Assembly (NCBI RefSeq): GCF_014302995.1
Contig: NZ_CP060295.1
Coordinates: forward strand, 3,339,501-3,403,500
Source of the DNA: Variovorax sp. PAMC26660
Lineage (GTDB): Bacteria; Pseudomonadota; Gammaproteobacteria; Burkholderiales; Burkholderiaceae_C
DNA: 64,000 nucleotides
Direction of reading: 5' to 3'
Shown here piece after piece: positions 1 to 9,192 of the stretch. Position numbers and translations under genes: made by a program. The notes under the pieces are model-generated. The model worked only from the letters and a program-made list of their open reading frames with translations. It did no database searches and was not told the origin of the DNA. How positions within the stretch are numbered: the stretch's first letter is position 1; the number at the start of each line of letters is the position of its first letter.

Positions 1-38
1 GCCGCGATGAAGATCCGGCGGGTGGCAGTAGAGCGCAT
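1..38 (-). CDS. 5' start of a further minus-strand gene, cut by the window edge
   Basis: An ATG on the minus strand at 38-36 lies one base after the stop codon of the MBOAT gene and opens a frame that begins M-R-S-T-A-T-R-R-I-F-I-A and runs to the window edge without a stop. The near-contact spacing suggests a coupled gene. MBOAT alginate-type acyltransferases are usually followed by an AlgJ/AlgX-like SGNH partner, so this may be such a protein, but only twelve codons are visible and the product cannot be identified. Confidence 0.35.
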   Translation of the reverse strand, partial: MRSTATRRIFIA

Positions 39-39
39 C

Positions 40-1458
40 TCAGAAGCGGAAATAGATGAACGGATTGAATCCGTTGGCTGCGATCAGCATGGCCGAGTAG
101 GCGAAGAGGACGAGAGCGCCCAGCGAGAGGACCGGCGCGGCAATCGAGTCGCCTGCGCGTTGCCAGGCGGTGAGCCGCCAGTTTTCGGGCACCAGCACCG
201 CCACGCTACCGATCACCAGAAAGAGCAGCTTGTCGGATGTCAGCACAGACCATGCGGCCGCGGGCGTCTCGCCTGTCGTCACGCCGGCCATGGCCATCAG
301 GTAGTGCCCAGCAACGCCGGCCGACGGCGCCCTGAACAGCACCCAGCCGACCATCACCAGCAGCAGCGTGGTCAGCCAGCCGCTGAAGCCGCGCGGCGTC
401 CAGCCGAACCGGTTCAGCGCCAGCCGCTCGATGACAAGCAGCACGCCGTGGAACAGCCCCCACAGCAAGAAGGTGTAGGCCGCTCCGTGCCACAGGCCGC
501 ACAGTACGAACACGATGAGCAGGTTGAGGTACGTGCGCACCGGCCCCGCGCGGTTGCCGCCCAGCGGGATGTACAGGTAGTCGCGGAACCAGCGCGACAG
601 CGTCATGTGCCAGCGCCGCCAGAACTCGGTGATGCTGTGCGACCGATAGGGCTGGTTGAAGTTTTCCGGAAACTTGAACCCCAGCATCCGGCCCATGCCG
701 ATCGCCATGTCGGAGTAGCCCGAGAAGTCGAACAGGATCTGCAGCGTGTACGCCAGGATGCCGATCCAGGCGGCGGCGGTGCCGAGCTGGTCGGCCGGCA
801 GCCCGAACATGCGGTCGGCGACTACGCCCACGTTGTCCGCAATGACGATCTTCTTGGCCAGGCCGAGGCAGAAGCGCAGCAGCCCGGCATGCACGTCTTC
901 CAGGCAAACGGGGCGGTGCTGGATGCGGCTCACCAGCTCGCTGTAGCGCACGATCGGCCCGGCGATGAGCTGGGGGAACAGCGTGTGGTACATGCCGAAG
1001 TCGACCAGCGTGGGCGCCGGCGGCGCGTCGCGCCGGTAGATGTCGACGATGTACGAGATGCCCTGGAACGTGAAGAACGAAATGCCCGCAGGCAGCACGA
1101 TGTCGCTGAGCGACCATGACGCGGGCATCTGGAGCGCGGCGGCCGCGTCCAGCGCTGCGCGCTGCATGAAGTTCCAGTACTTGTAGTAGATCAGCGGCAC
1201 CAGGTTGGCGACCACGCCGACCGCCAGCAAGGCGCGGGCACGGCCGTCGGCAGGCATGCGGTAAAGCGCGTTGCCGATGAGCGCGTTGACGACCACCGAC
1301 CCCAGCAGAACCACCGACACCAGCCCTGCGTCCACGAAATAGAACGCAAAGCTCGCCAGCATCAGGAACGCGTTGCGCGAGCGTGCGGGGAGAGCGAAAT
1401 ACAGCAGGAACACGATCGGCATGAAGCCGAACAGGAAGCCGGGCGAACTGAAAGTCAC
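40..1458 (-). CDS. MBOAT-family O-acyltransferase (AlgI-like)
   Basis: This 472-residue, highly hydrophobic protein has about ten to twelve predicted membrane spans. It carries the MBOAT core: the stretch E-F-W-R-R-W-H-M-T-L-S-R-W-F-R-D-Y-L-Y near residue 280, then I-P-L-G-G-N-R, and the invariant histidine in G-L-W-H-G-A near residue 325. It ends in F-N-P-F-I-Y-F-R-F, a usual AlgI-family terminus, so it is complete. AlgI-type enzymes move acetyl groups across the inner membrane to a periplasmic partner that acetylates a polysaccharide. Its place at the edge of a glycan locus suggests O-acylation of the polymer made here. The acyl donor and acceptor are unknown. Confidence 0.9.
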   Translation of the reverse strand: MTFSSPGFLFGFMPIVFLLYFALPARSRNAFLMLASFAFYFVDAGLVSVVLLGSVVVNALIGNALYRMPADGRARALLAVGVVANLVPLIYYKYWNFMQRAALDAAAALQMPASWSLSDIVLPAGISFFTFQGISYIVDIYRRDAPPAPTLVDFGMYHTLFPQLIAGPIVRYSELVSRIQHRPVCLEDVHAGLLRFCLGLAKKIVIADNVGVVADRMFGLPADQLGTAAAWIGILAYTLQILFDFSGYSDMAIGMGRMLGFKFPENFNQPYRSHSITEFWRRWHMTLSRWFRDYLYIPLGGNRAGPVRTYLNLLIVFVLCGLWHGAAYTFLLWGLFHGVLLVIERLALNRFGWTPRGFSGWLTTLLLVMVGWVLFRAPSAGVAGHYLMAMAGVTTGETPAAAWSVLTSDKLLFLVIGSVAVLVPENWRLTAWQRAGDSIAAPVLSLGALVLFAYSAMLIAANGFNPFIYFRF

Positions 1459-1466
1459 TTTGCGTT

Positions 1467-2450
1467 CTAGCCCTTGAACATGCGACGCGCGGCGCGCAGC
1501 GGCTTGGTGATGCGCCAGGACAGCGAATCGGTCATCTGGCGATGGGCCTCTTCGACCTGGGCCAACGCTGCGACCCGCTGTTGGTTTTCCTTCAACAGCA
1601 CGTCGCGCTCTGAAAGCACGCTGGCCGCGTGACGGTGGTCCTTCTGCAGGGTGCTCAGCTCCTTGTCGACGTTGGCCAACTGGGCGAGCACACGCTCGAC
1701 GTCCGACGCCTTGGAAGCCAGTTCCAGGCGCGTGCTTTCGAGTTCCCAGCGGCGCAGCACGGACTCTCCCAGGCTGGAGAAGACCTCCTTCACCGCCTTG
1801 GCGCCGGGCTGGTCCTTGGGCAGGTCAAGGAGCTTGCGCACTTCCGCCGGCTGGTTGGGACCGACGGCCAGCACGCCCAGGCCTGCCGAGTGATCGAACT
1901 CGAAGCCGGGATATTTCTTCGTGACCTCGGCCCAGTATTGCCAGACGCCGAAGTCGCGCTCGCGTACATTGGTGTCGTGGAACAGCACGATGGCGCGGTC
2001 CGACAGCTTGGGCAGCCAGCTCTCGAAGTCATGCTTCACGGCCTCGTAGGTGTGGAGCCCGTCGATGTGCAGCAGGTCGACCGAGCCGTCCTCGAAGTAG
2101 GTCGTGGCCTCGTCGAAGGTCATGCGCATGAGGCGCGAAAAGCCCGCGAAATGCTTGTCGTTGAACGCAGTCAGGTCGTTGTAGACGCTGTCGCCATAGA
2201 AGCCTGCGTGCTCGTCGCCTTGCCAGGTGTCGACCGCATAGCACTTGGTGTTGAGGCCCTCGTTCTGGACAGTCTGGCAGAAGGCCGCGTACGACATGCC
2301 GAAGTGCGAGCCCAGCTCGACCAAGATGCGAGGCTGCTGCACGGCGGTGAGCCATGCGCCGAAGGGCACATGCCCAGTCCAGCCGCTGGAGACCAGGCGA
2401 AGCGGGCGGATGAACATGGCCAGGTTGGGCTGGACGGCGTCGAGGATCAT
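1467..2450 (-). CDS. Class I SAM-dependent methyltransferase with C-terminal coiled coil
   Basis: The first ~215 residues are a Methyltransf_24-type domain, with a glycine/serine SAM loop (V-E-L-G-S-H-F-G-M-S) and the acidic D-L-L-H-I-D-G-L-H-T-Y-E signature. Residues ~230-310 form a heptad-rich coiled coil (alternating L/V with E, K, Q). The protein ends in D-S-L-S-W-R-I-T-K-P-L-R-A-A-R-R, a short basic amphipathic tail. I chose the ATG at 2450; a TTG at 2510 in the same frame would add 20 residues that do not look like the family. The layout (methyltransferase, coiled coil, membrane-seeking tail) recalls WbdD-type chain terminators, but no kinase domain is present. The substrate is not known. 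Confidence 0.8.
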   Translation of the reverse strand: MILDAVQPNLAMFIRPLRLVSSGWTGHVPFGAWLTAVQQPRILVELGSHFGMSYAAFCQTVQNEGLNTKCYAVDTWQGDEHAGFYGDSVYNDLTAFNDKHFAGFSRLMRMTFDEATTYFEDGSVDLLHIDGLHTYEAVKHDFESWLPKLSDRAIVLFHDTNVRERDFGVWQYWAEVTKKYPGFEFDHSAGLGVLAVGPNQPAEVRKLLDLPKDQPGAKAVKEVFSSLGESVLRRWELESTRLELASKASDVERVLAQLANVDKELSTLQKDHRHAASVLSERDVLLKENQQRVAALAQVEEAHRQMTDSLSWRITKPLRAARRMFKG

Positions 2451-2513
2451 GGGTTTCTGGCTGTTGTGTGGCTGGAAAAAGCGGGCTCGATTGTGCAGTA
2501 GGCCCGGCAAGCG

Positions 2514-4439
2514 CTATTTCGGCGTCACCGAGAAGCTGCCGACCTTGATCACGGTGCCTGTGAAAAGCTGCTCGATGGCGATTTCATGGTCGCCTTCAGC
2601 GCTGAAAAGCGCCGGTGCAAAGGCCGCGGTGATGGCGGTCGGGGAGACCCCGGTCGATGACGCGGGTTTGCCGTCCAGCGTCATCCGGACGTCACCGATG
2701 TCGTCCGCGTCGGCAACCTGCACCCAGATGCCGGCGCTGCCGTCCGGCTGTGCATTCGGCACCGTGCCGGCGGATGCTGAGCGCGGTCCCCAATTAAGGA
2801 TGCGCATCCTTGCGGCACCGGCGGCGAGCTTGGCGAGCTCCTCGGCACTCTTCTGCAGAAATTCGGGCTTGCTGGCGAGCCCCGGGTTGCCCTTGGCAAC
2901 GAAGAGCTCGAGCTCGGGCTTCAGCGGATTGGGCACGTGCTGGAAGTTGTCGACAAAGTACCGGTACGTCAGCGGATGCGAGTTCTTGAAGCGCGACTGT
3001 TCGTCGCCATCGAGTGCCAGGTCGTAGATCAGCGCGAAGCCCGGGTCGGCGGCCTTGATTCGCGCGATTTCCACCTCCTCGAACGCGGCGGGGCGGGGGA
3101 ACAGCGCATAGATCTCCCACACCGGCGACTTCTGGTCCAGCAGCGCGTAGGCCCCGGGCCATAGCGGCGCAGCGACGAAGTTTCGTCCCCCGGCCGCGTA
3201 CTGTTTGGCAATCCGGCGGAGGACGTCCACTTCCTTGGCGGTGGCCGGGTCCACGCGCATGCGGCTGGCTGACACCTCGACGTCCACGCAGCGCTCGCTC
3301 GAGCGGCATTGCCAACCTGCGTGATAGCCGTACATCGTCAAGACACTGGCCGCGAGCAGCGCGCCCGCGACCCCCCAGCGGGTTCTTGCGCCCGGCTGTG
3401 CAAGCGCGAGCGCGAAGCAGCCGACAAGCAGCGGGAAAATCCCGAAAGCCAGGTGATAGAAGTCTGCGCGCGAGAAGGCGTAGTGCGCATAGGGCAGTGC
3501 AAGGAACGCGGATGCGGCGAACGCAGGCACCACCGGCTTGCGTTGCCAGCGGTTCCGGACCACCCAGATCAGCGCAACGATGCCGAACACGAGCGTCGCG
3601 AGGAAGAACACGCCGAGCATCACGTCGCGCACGATGGCCGCCACCGGTCCTGAAAAGTCGGCGCGCCAGGGCCAGGGCACGGGCAGGCCGATGTTCGTCG
3701 CCTTGATTTCGAACAGGAAGCGAATGCCCTCCCAGTATGCCGATGCGAACCCGGGAATCAGCAGCAGCATCGCGACAACGGGCAAAAACCCGAGCGCGAC
3801 GCCGGCCGCGAACAGCAGCGCTGCGCGCACGAACGCGGGGCCCTGCGTGCGGTGGAGATTCAGCCAGAGGATGGCGGCGCCCGCCGCGGCCAATCCGTAC
3901 ATGCCGTGGTTGCGGCCCATGAAGGCCGAAAAGCCCACGCACACGCCTGCCAGAACGTAGCGACGTGCGGTGGGGGCCTCGATCAGCATCGTCAGTGCGC
4001 CGATCAGCAGGATCGATGCACACATGTCCGCCATCTTGAAGTGCGGAATCATCCAGACGGCCAGAGCGATGGATGCGGTGGCGAGATACAGGCGATTTCG
4101 GTCCGGCCGGGCACCTCGGGCAATGACCAGCAGGCCGCAGAAGAGCCCCGCCACCTGCAGCACGGCGCCTGAGGCGCGCAACCCGAGCATGCCCGTGTCG
4201 CTGCCCCAGAGTCCCATCAGCGCGGCGGACCAGTAGTAGCGGAACGGGTCATAGGCCTGGAAGTCGCGCAGCGGGACCTCGCCGTGCATGACGCGCTGCA
4301 CGCCGTACCAGAAGAAGCCTTCGTCCCACAGGTTCAGTCCCTTGGCGCCTTCCCAGAGAAAAAGGGCGAGCGCTGTCAGGACGGAGATAGCGACGATCGG
4401 AAGCAGCCGGGCTTTGGCGGAAGGAATGGACACGTGCAT
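2514..4439 (-). CDS. Polytopic membrane protein, GT-C/ArnT-like glycosyltransferase candidate
   Basis: 641 residues. About ten to twelve hydrophobic spans fill residues 10-400. The first periplasmic loop carries an acidic motif (L-W-D-E-G-F-F-W-Y, residues ~37-45) where GT-C enzymes keep their catalytic Asp/Glu. Residues ~410-641 are soluble and end in a small beta-rich domain ([10 protein letters not shown]). GT-C enzymes transfer sugars from polyprenyl-phosphate donors on the periplasmic face. The gene is divergent from an operon encoding GtrA- and GtrB-like proteins, so it could be the third partner of a Gtr-type decoration system; this is inference. It may be coupled to the methyltransferase gene 63 bases downstream. 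Confidence 0.65.
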   Translation of the reverse strand: MHVSIPSAKARLLPIVAISVLTALALFLWEGAKGLNLWDEGFFWYGVQRVMHGEVPLRDFQAYDPFRYYWSAALMGLWGSDTGMLGLRASGAVLQVAGLFCGLLVIARGARPDRNRLYLATASIALAVWMIPHFKMADMCASILLIGALTMLIEAPTARRYVLAGVCVGFSAFMGRNHGMYGLAAAGAAILWLNLHRTQGPAFVRAALLFAAGVALGFLPVVAMLLLIPGFASAYWEGIRFLFEIKATNIGLPVPWPWRADFSGPVAAIVRDVMLGVFFLATLVFGIVALIWVVRNRWQRKPVVPAFAASAFLALPYAHYAFSRADFYHLAFGIFPLLVGCFALALAQPGARTRWGVAGALLAASVLTMYGYHAGWQCRSSERCVDVEVSASRMRVDPATAKEVDVLRRIAKQYAAGGRNFVAAPLWPGAYALLDQKSPVWEIYALFPRPAAFEEVEIARIKAADPGFALIYDLALDGDEQSRFKNSHPLTYRYFVDNFQHVPNPLKPELELFVAKGNPGLASKPEFLQKSAEELAKLAAGAARMRILNWGPRSASAGTVPNAQPDGSAGIWVQVADADDIGDVRMTLDGKPASSTGVSPTAITAAFAPALFSAEGDHEIAIEQLFTGTVIKVGSFSVTPK

Positions 4440-4599
4440 CTGTGGCGGCTGGCTGGGTCGTGGAACCGCGTGGAGGCCAAGCGCCTCCCGAGGTTTAATT
4501 TGTCTCCAAATTGTGTCCGATAATCCCTCGGGGAACTTCGGGGCTGATCTTCCGACGTACGGCCCTGTATTAAGGCAACAACGCAGAAGGGCCGGAGCA
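4440..4599. promoter_or_regulatory. Divergent promoter region between the GT-C and WbqC genes
   Basis: This 160-base gap lies between two divergent transcription units and is visibly richer in A/T than its surroundings. A GATAAT hexamer at 4519-4524 is the best -10 candidate for the plus-strand operon, with only a weak AT-rich -35 region (4495-4501) ahead of it. An AGAAGG at 4585-4590 is the likely ribosome binding site for the TTG start at 4600. No JUMPstart/ops sequence was seen. Confidence 0.35.
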
Positions 4600-5295
4600 T
4601 TGAAAAAAGTAGCGATCCTGCAGTCGAACTACATCCCGTGGAAAGGCTACTTCGACCTGATCGGCTCAGTCGATGAGTTCATCCTGTACGACGACATGCA
4701 GTACACACGCCGCGACTGGCGCAACCGCAACCAGATCAAGACGCCGCAGGGCGTGCAGTGGCTCACGGTGCCGGTGCGCGTCAAGGGCAAGTACGACCAG
4801 AAGATCAGGGACACTGAGATCGACGGCAGCGACTGGGCCGCCGCGCACTGGAAGGCGCTCGCGCAAAACTACGCGCGCGCACCACACTTCGTTGAGATCG
4901 CCGCCTGGCTCGAGCCTCTCTATCTGGCCGCTTCGTACACCCACCTGTCCGAGCTCAATCGCCGGTTCATCGAAGCGGTCTGCACCTATCTGAGGATCGA
5001 CACGGTCATCAGCGATTCGCGCGACTACACGCTGGTCGAAGGCAAGACCGAACGCCTGGCCGACCTGTGCGCGCAGGCGGGCGGCACCGAGTACGTGTCG
5101 GGCCCGTCCGCCCGCGACTACGTGGACGAAAGCGTCTTCGAGCGCAGCGGCATCCAGCTCACCTGGTTCGACTACGCCGGCTATCCCGAGTACCCCCAGC
5201 TGTGGGGCGAGTTCGCGCACGGCGTGACCATGCTTGATCTGCTGTTCAACTGCGGCAAGGATGCGGGTCGCTTCATGAGGCATGCCGGCATATGA
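4600..5295 (+). CDS. WbqC-family protein
   Basis: 231 residues beginning with the hallmark [16 protein letters not shown]. WbqC-family proteins (PF08889) occur in O-antigen and glycan loci, usually beside aminotransferases and methyltransferases; their reaction is unproven. The start is a TTG at 4600, nine bases after AGAAGG, which gives the normal family N-terminus. The open frame extends 104 codons further upstream, but that part is low-complexity and overlaps the divergent promoter region. The gene ends in an ATGA overlap with the next gene and opens a nine-gene coupled run (to wecE). Confidence 0.85.
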   Translation: MKKVAILQSNYIPWKGYFDLIGSVDEFILYDDMQYTRRDWRNRNQIKTPQGVQWLTVPVRVKGKYDQKIRDTEIDGSDWAAAHWKALAQNYARAPHFVEIAAWLEPLYLAASYTHLSELNRRFIEAVCTYLRIDTVISDSRDYTLVEGKTERLADLCAQAGGTEYVSGPSARDYVDESVFERSGIQLTWFDYAGYPEYPQLWGEFAHGVTMLDLLFNCGKDAGRFMRHAGI

Positions 5296-6236
5296 AGCTC
5301 TCGATCGTTGCAACCCTGTACCAATCCGCGGCCTACATCGACGAGTTCTGCCGCCGCGCGGGAGCCGCCGCGCGGCAACTCGCCGGCGATGATTACGAGA
5401 TCGTGCTCGTGAACGACGGTTCGCCGGACAACAGCCTCGATGTCGCGGTGCAACTCACGCAGAGAGACAGCCACGTGGTGGTGGTCGACCTGTCGCGCAA
5501 CTTCGGACACCACAAGGCCATGATGACCGGCCTGTCCGCGGCGCGCGGCGAGCGCGTGTTCCTGATCGACAGCGACCTCGAGGAAGAGCCGGAATGGCTG
5601 ACCTCGTTCGCGGCCCAGATGGAGGCCGACGCGTCCGACGTGGTCTATGGCGTGCAGGCCGAGCGCCGCGGTGGATTCGTTGAGCAGATGACCGGCACGC
5701 TGTTCTACAAGCTTTTCCGCACGCTGACCGGCATCGTGCAGCCGAGCAACATCGTCACGGCGCGGTTGATGACGCGCCGTTATGTCGACGGACTGCTGAT
5801 GCACGAAGAGCGCGAGCTGAACATCGGCGGCCTGTGGGTGATCACCGGCTTCCGGCAATCGCAGCAGGTCGTTCGCAAGCACGCGACCAGCCCGACAACT
5901 TACTCGCTGTCGCGCAAGTTCAGCCACCTCGTGAACGCGATCACCTCGTTCAGCAGCCTGCCGCTGGTTTTCACGTTCTATTCGGGGCTGCTGATTTCGG
6001 CTTCGGCGCTGCTCTACATCGTCTATCTGTCGCTGCGCTATCTCTTGGGTGCGGCGCCGCCCAGCGGCTACACCTCGATCGTTGCGTCGATCTGGCTGTT
6101 TTCGGGCCTCATCGTTTTCTTCCTTGGGGTCCAGGGCATCTACATCGCGAAAATATTCTCCGAGGTGAAGCGCCGGCCCTACACCATCGTGCGGCAGGTC
6201 TTCGCTCATCCCGACAGGGCAGGCAAGCAGATATGA
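5292..6236 (+). CDS. GtrB/DPM1-like family 2 glycosyltransferase with C-terminal membrane spans
   Basis: 314 residues. Residues 1-220 are a GT2 domain with the nucleotide-binding V-L-V-N-D-G-S-P-D near residue 38, N-F-G-H-H-K-A near 75 and the metal-binding D-S-D-L-E-E-E near 95. Two strong hydrophobic segments follow at ~230-255 and ~268-290. That layout is typical of GtrB and other polyprenyl-phosphate hexosyltransferases, which charge undecaprenyl phosphate with a sugar on the cytoplasmic side. A GtrA-like protein is encoded five genes downstream in the same run. Starts overlap the WbqC stop and end overlaps the next start (ATGA both times). The sugar is not known. Confidence 0.88.
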   Translation: MKLSIVATLYQSAAYIDEFCRRAGAAARQLAGDDYEIVLVNDGSPDNSLDVAVQLTQRDSHVVVVDLSRNFGHHKAMMTGLSAARGERVFLIDSDLEEEPEWLTSFAAQMEADASDVVYGVQAERRGGFVEQMTGTLFYKLFRTLTGIVQPSNIVTARLMTRRYVDGLLMHEERELNIGGLWVITGFRQSQQVVRKHATSPTTYSLSRKFSHLVNAITSFSSLPLVFTFYSGLLISASALLYIVYLSLRYLLGAAPPSGYTSIVASIWLFSGLIVFFLGVQGIYIAKIFSEVKRRPYTIVRQVFAHPDRAGKQI

Positions 6237-7069
6237 GCAATGTCGATCGTTTCGTCCCATCTGCTTCTTACGGGCTGTTGGACCGCACACCGGAAGGCTC
6301 CCCTGCGGACCAGGCGGCCGAGCAGGTTCGCCACCTCGGGTATGCGCTGCTCGATGCCGGCTATGCGCCGGCAGAGCTTCGGGGTATTTCCGATGCTTTC
6401 GAGAGTGCGCGCAAGACGTACATCGAAACGCACGGAGAGGCTCGGCTGCGAAGCCTGGACGAGTTCTACACCGTCCGGTCGGTGCTGACCCAGCCCGCGG
6501 GAAAGGAGACCTTTCTCGCACTCGCGCTCAACCCGAATCTCATGGCGGTGTTGAAGCAGTTGATACAGGGAAAGTTCATCCTCAACCAGCAGAACGGTAT
6601 CGTGAACCCTCCGCAGGAGGGCTACAACCAGAGCGCATGGCACCGCGACTTGCCTTATCAGCACTTCGTTTCGTCGAGGCCATTGGCGATCAATGCGCTC
6701 TTCTGTGTCGACGACTTCACCTTCGACAACGGCGCCACATTCGTGCTTCCCGCGTCGCACAAGGCCGAGCCCTTTCCTTCTCGCTCCCATGTGGAGCGCA
6801 ATGCCACGCAGATCGAGGCCAAGGCGGGCTCGTTCATCCTGCTCGACTGCATGATGTTTCACGCGGGTGGCTTCAACAAGACGAATGTTGCACGCCGGGC
6901 TGTGAATCACGTCTTCAACATTCCGTATTTCAAGCAGCAGATCAATCTCCCGTCGAACATCGATGGAGCGAACCTGTCTGCCGAGGCACGGGACATTCTC
7001 GGGTTCGGCGACGTGGAGCCCGCCTCGGTGGGGGCTTATCTCTCCAGCCGCGAGTCAAAAAAATCATGA
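6233..7069 (+). CDS. Phytanoyl-CoA dioxygenase (PhyH) family protein
   Basis: 278 residues. The Fe(II)/2-oxoglutarate facial triad is visible: H-x-D in A-W-H-R-D-L-P-Y-Q-H near residue 130, and the distal His in M-M-F-H-A-G-G-F-N near residue 208, followed by the 2-oxoglutarate-binding Arg in A-R-R-A-V-N-H. These enzymes hydroxylate or otherwise oxidise unactivated carbons. Several PhyH members sit in polysaccharide and antibiotic loci and act on sugars or small molecules. The ATG at 6233 overlaps the preceding TGA; the frame's upstream extension is a shadow of the GT2 gene. Substrate unknown; a sugar-nucleotide or lipid-linked sugar is plausible. Confidence 0.82.
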   Translation: MSNVDRFVPSASYGLLDRTPEGSPADQAAEQVRHLGYALLDAGYAPAELRGISDAFESARKTYIETHGEARLRSLDEFYTVRSVLTQPAGKETFLALALNPNLMAVLKQLIQGKFILNQQNGIVNPPQEGYNQSAWHRDLPYQHFVSSRPLAINALFCVDDFTFDNGATFVLPASHKAEPFPSRSHVERNATQIEAKAGSFILLDCMMFHAGGFNKTNVARRAVNHVFNIPYFKQQINLPSNIDGANLSAEARDILGFGDVEPASVGAYLSSRESKKS

Positions 7070-7097
7070 CCTATCTTCTCGTCGGAGGACCATAAAA

Positions 7098-7889
7098 ATG
7101 GCCGTCTTGCCTCCCGGAACACTTTTGCAGCTGATGTATCTGAAAGAGCGCTTGCGCAGTGTTCAGGCAGGTCGATTCATCGAGATCGGCCCTGGCAGCG
7201 GCGAGATCACGCGCCTGTTGCTCGATCATGGATGGACGGGTTCGTCGTACGACCTCGAAAGCCGCACGATCGACAGCCTGAAGCAACGCTTTTCTTCGGA
7301 GATATCAGGCGGGCGTTTCATGCCCGTCAACCATGACTTCCTGCAGGCCCCGGCAGACCAGGTTGGAAAGGCCGACCTCGTCATTTCATGCATGGTGATG
7401 GAACACATGGACGATCAGGGGCAGCATGCGTTCATGCACAAGGCTCTGCAGGTGCTCCAGCCGCAGGGCGCAATGATTGGCATCGTGCCGGGATCGCCAG
7501 CGCACTGGGGCATCGAGGATGACATTGCAGGACATTGCCGGCGCTACACCCGCACGGCCATCAAGGAACTGGTTTCCGAGAGTGGCTGGAAACTCAAGCA
7601 TGTCGCGGGCCTCACCTTCCCGATATCCAATTTCCTGTTGCCTGTTTCCAATTACCTGGTCAACAGGGCGGAGCGCGCCAAGCTGAATCTTTCGCTGGTC
7701 GATCGCACCAAGGCGTCGGGTCGCCGACAGGTCGCGTTCAAGACGCACTTTCCTTCCTTGCTCGGTGTGGTGCTGAATCCCGTCACCATGTTCCCGGCCT
7801 TTCTCATCCAAAAGCTCTTCGCCCGCTCCGAGCGCGCGCTGGTGCTTTATTTCGAAGCCAGCCCTGCAACACGGGCGCAAGACAAATGA
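7098..7889 (+). CDS. Class I SAM-dependent methyltransferase
   Basis: 263 residues. Motif I is I-E-I-G-P-G-S-G-E-I near residue 32, and a post-I acidic residue falls in S-S-Y-D-L-E-S. The motif IV region is D-L-V-I-S-C-M-V-M-E-H-M-D-D, characteristic of Methyltransf_11/23 enzymes. The ATG at 7098 follows a good GGAGG at 7084-7088; this is the only gene of the run not started by an overlap, and it lies 28 bases after the PhyH stop. It overlaps the next gene by ATGA. Likely acts on a sugar or sugar-lipid intermediate; the acceptor is not identifiable from sequence. Confidence 0.85.
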   Translation: MAVLPPGTLLQLMYLKERLRSVQAGRFIEIGPGSGEITRLLLDHGWTGSSYDLESRTIDSLKQRFSSEISGGRFMPVNHDFLQAPADQVGKADLVISCMVMEHMDDQGQHAFMHKALQVLQPQGAMIGIVPGSPAHWGIEDDIAGHCRRYTRTAIKELVSESGWKLKHVAGLTFPISNFLLPVSNYLVNRAERAKLNLSLVDRTKASGRRQVAFKTHFPSLLGVVLNPVTMFPAFLIQKLFARSERALVLYFEASPATRAQDK

Positions 7890-8524
7890 CGTCCGACTCC
7901 CGCCAAGCGCTGCTCTCCGAAGTTGCCGACTACTACACCGGCAAGCTGGCCGAGCACGGTGAGAGCCCGCGTGGCGTCGACTGGAACGGTGAAGAAGGCC
8001 AGGTGCTTCGCTTCGAGCAACTGTGCAAAGTCATCGCCGCAGATGGTCCGTTTTCTCTCAATGATCTGGGCTGCGGATATGGTGCCCTGTGCGACTTTCT
8101 GGTGCCCCGGTACAAGGCGTTCGAGTACACAGGTATCGATGTGTCCGAAGCCATGGTGCGTGCGGCCGAGCAGCGTCACCAAGGCAAGCTGAACGCGCGC
8201 TTTGTCGTTGCAAGCGAAGCCGACCGGGTGGCCGACTACAGCGTGGCCAGCGGCATTTTCAACGTGCGAATGGGCCGGTCCGATGCCGAGTGGCAGGCTT
8301 ATGCGGAAGCGATGCTCGATACGCTGGATCGAGCGAGCGCCAAGGGCTTCGCATTCAACTGCCTGACTTCCTATTCGGACAAGGACAGGATGCGCCTCGA
8401 TCTCTACTACGCAGACCCGCTTGCATTGTTCGATCTGTGCAAGCGCCGGTACTCGCGCAACGTCGCATTGATGCACGACTACGGCTTGTATGAATTCACG
8501 ATGATCGTGCGGAAGACACCATGA
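7886..8524 (+). CDS. Class I SAM-dependent methyltransferase (second of the pair)
   Basis: 212 residues. SAM-binding motif I is N-D-L-G-C-G-Y-G-A-L near residue 54, followed by Y-T-G-I-D-V-S-E-A-M at about residue 80, a Methyltransf_12/25-like fold. It is unlike the preceding methyltransferase in sequence and lacks its M-E-H motif. Two adjacent, dissimilar methyltransferases suggest two methylation events on the same product. The start overlaps the upstream stop (ATGA at 7886), and the end overlaps the next start in the same way, so translation is coupled. Confidence 0.82.
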   Translation: MTSDSRQALLSEVADYYTGKLAEHGESPRGVDWNGEEGQVLRFEQLCKVIAADGPFSLNDLGCGYGALCDFLVPRYKAFEYTGIDVSEAMVRAAEQRHQGKLNARFVVASEADRVADYSVASGIFNVRMGRSDAEWQAYAEAMLDTLDRASAKGFAFNCLTSYSDKDRMRLDLYYADPLALFDLCKRRYSRNVALMHDYGLYEFTMIVRKTP

Positions 8525-9192
8525 AAAAAACGAAGAAGCTCGTCATCTTCGGTTGCGGCGATATCGGGCAGCTCGCGCACTATTACTTCAGCTCGGACTC
8601 CGGGTACGAGGTTGTGGCTTTCACCGTCGACGCGGCCTTCGTGCCCGGCCCCGAGTTCTGCGGTCTTCCGGTGGTGCCGTTCGAAGAACTGGCCGCTCGT
8701 CATTCGCCGGGCGATGTCGAGGTGTTCGTGGCGCTCAGCTACTCGAAGCTCAACGCGGTGCGAAAGGAAAAGTACCTCGGCGTCAAGGCGCTGGGGTATT
8801 TGCTCGCGAGCTTTGTCAGTTCCCGTGCGACCGTGCTCAATCAGGGGCGCATCGGCGAGAACTGCTTCATCTTCGAGGACAACACGATCCAGCCCTTTGT
8901 CACGATAGGCAACAACGTGACCCTGTGGAGCGGCAATCACATCGGCCACCACTCGGTGATCGGCGATCACTGTTTCATCGCTTCTCATGTGGTGGTATCG
9001 GGCGGCGTCGAGATCGCTGAGCAGTGCTTCATCGGCGTGAATGCGACGCTGCGCGATCACGTCAAGGTCGGTGCGCGCTGCGTGATCGGCGCTGGCGCGC
9101 TGCTGCTGGCCGACGCGGAGTCGGAGGGCGTGTACATCGGCGCGGCGACCGAGCGCTCGAAGGTGCCTAGCACGAGGCTGCGGGGTATATGA
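8521..9192 (+). CDS. NeuD-type sugar O/N-acyltransferase (left-handed beta-helix)
   Basis: 223 residues. An N-terminal Rossmann-like PglD_N segment (K-L-V-I-F-G-C-G-D-I-G) is followed by hexapeptide repeats from about residue 95 (I-G-E-N-C-F-I, I-G-N-N-V-T-L, I-G-H-H-S-V-I-G-D). A catalytic-type His lies in H-I-G-H-H. This is the NeuD/PglD pattern, acetyl-CoA-dependent acylation of a sugar hydroxyl or of a 4-amino group on a nucleotide sugar. With WecE three genes downstream, N-acylation of a 4-amino-4,6-dideoxyhexose is a reasonable but unproven role. Coupled to both neighbours by 4-base overlaps. Confidence 0.85.
   Translation: MKKTKKLVIFGCGDIGQLAHYYFSSDSGYEVVAFTVDAAFVPGPEFCGLPVVPFEELAARHSPGDVEVFVALSYSKLNAVRKEKYLGVKALGYLLASFVSSRATVLNQGRIGENCFIFEDNTIQPFVTIGNNVTLWSGNHIGHHSVIGDHCFIASHVVVSGGVEIAEQCFIGVNATLRDHVKVGARCVIGAGALLLADAESEGVYIGAATERSKVPSTRLRGI

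Noticed and set aside
4288..4599. N-terminal extension of the WbqC-family protein
   Set aside because: The extra part overlaps the divergent GT-C gene and promoter region and does not resemble the family; the TTG at 4600 gives the normal start.
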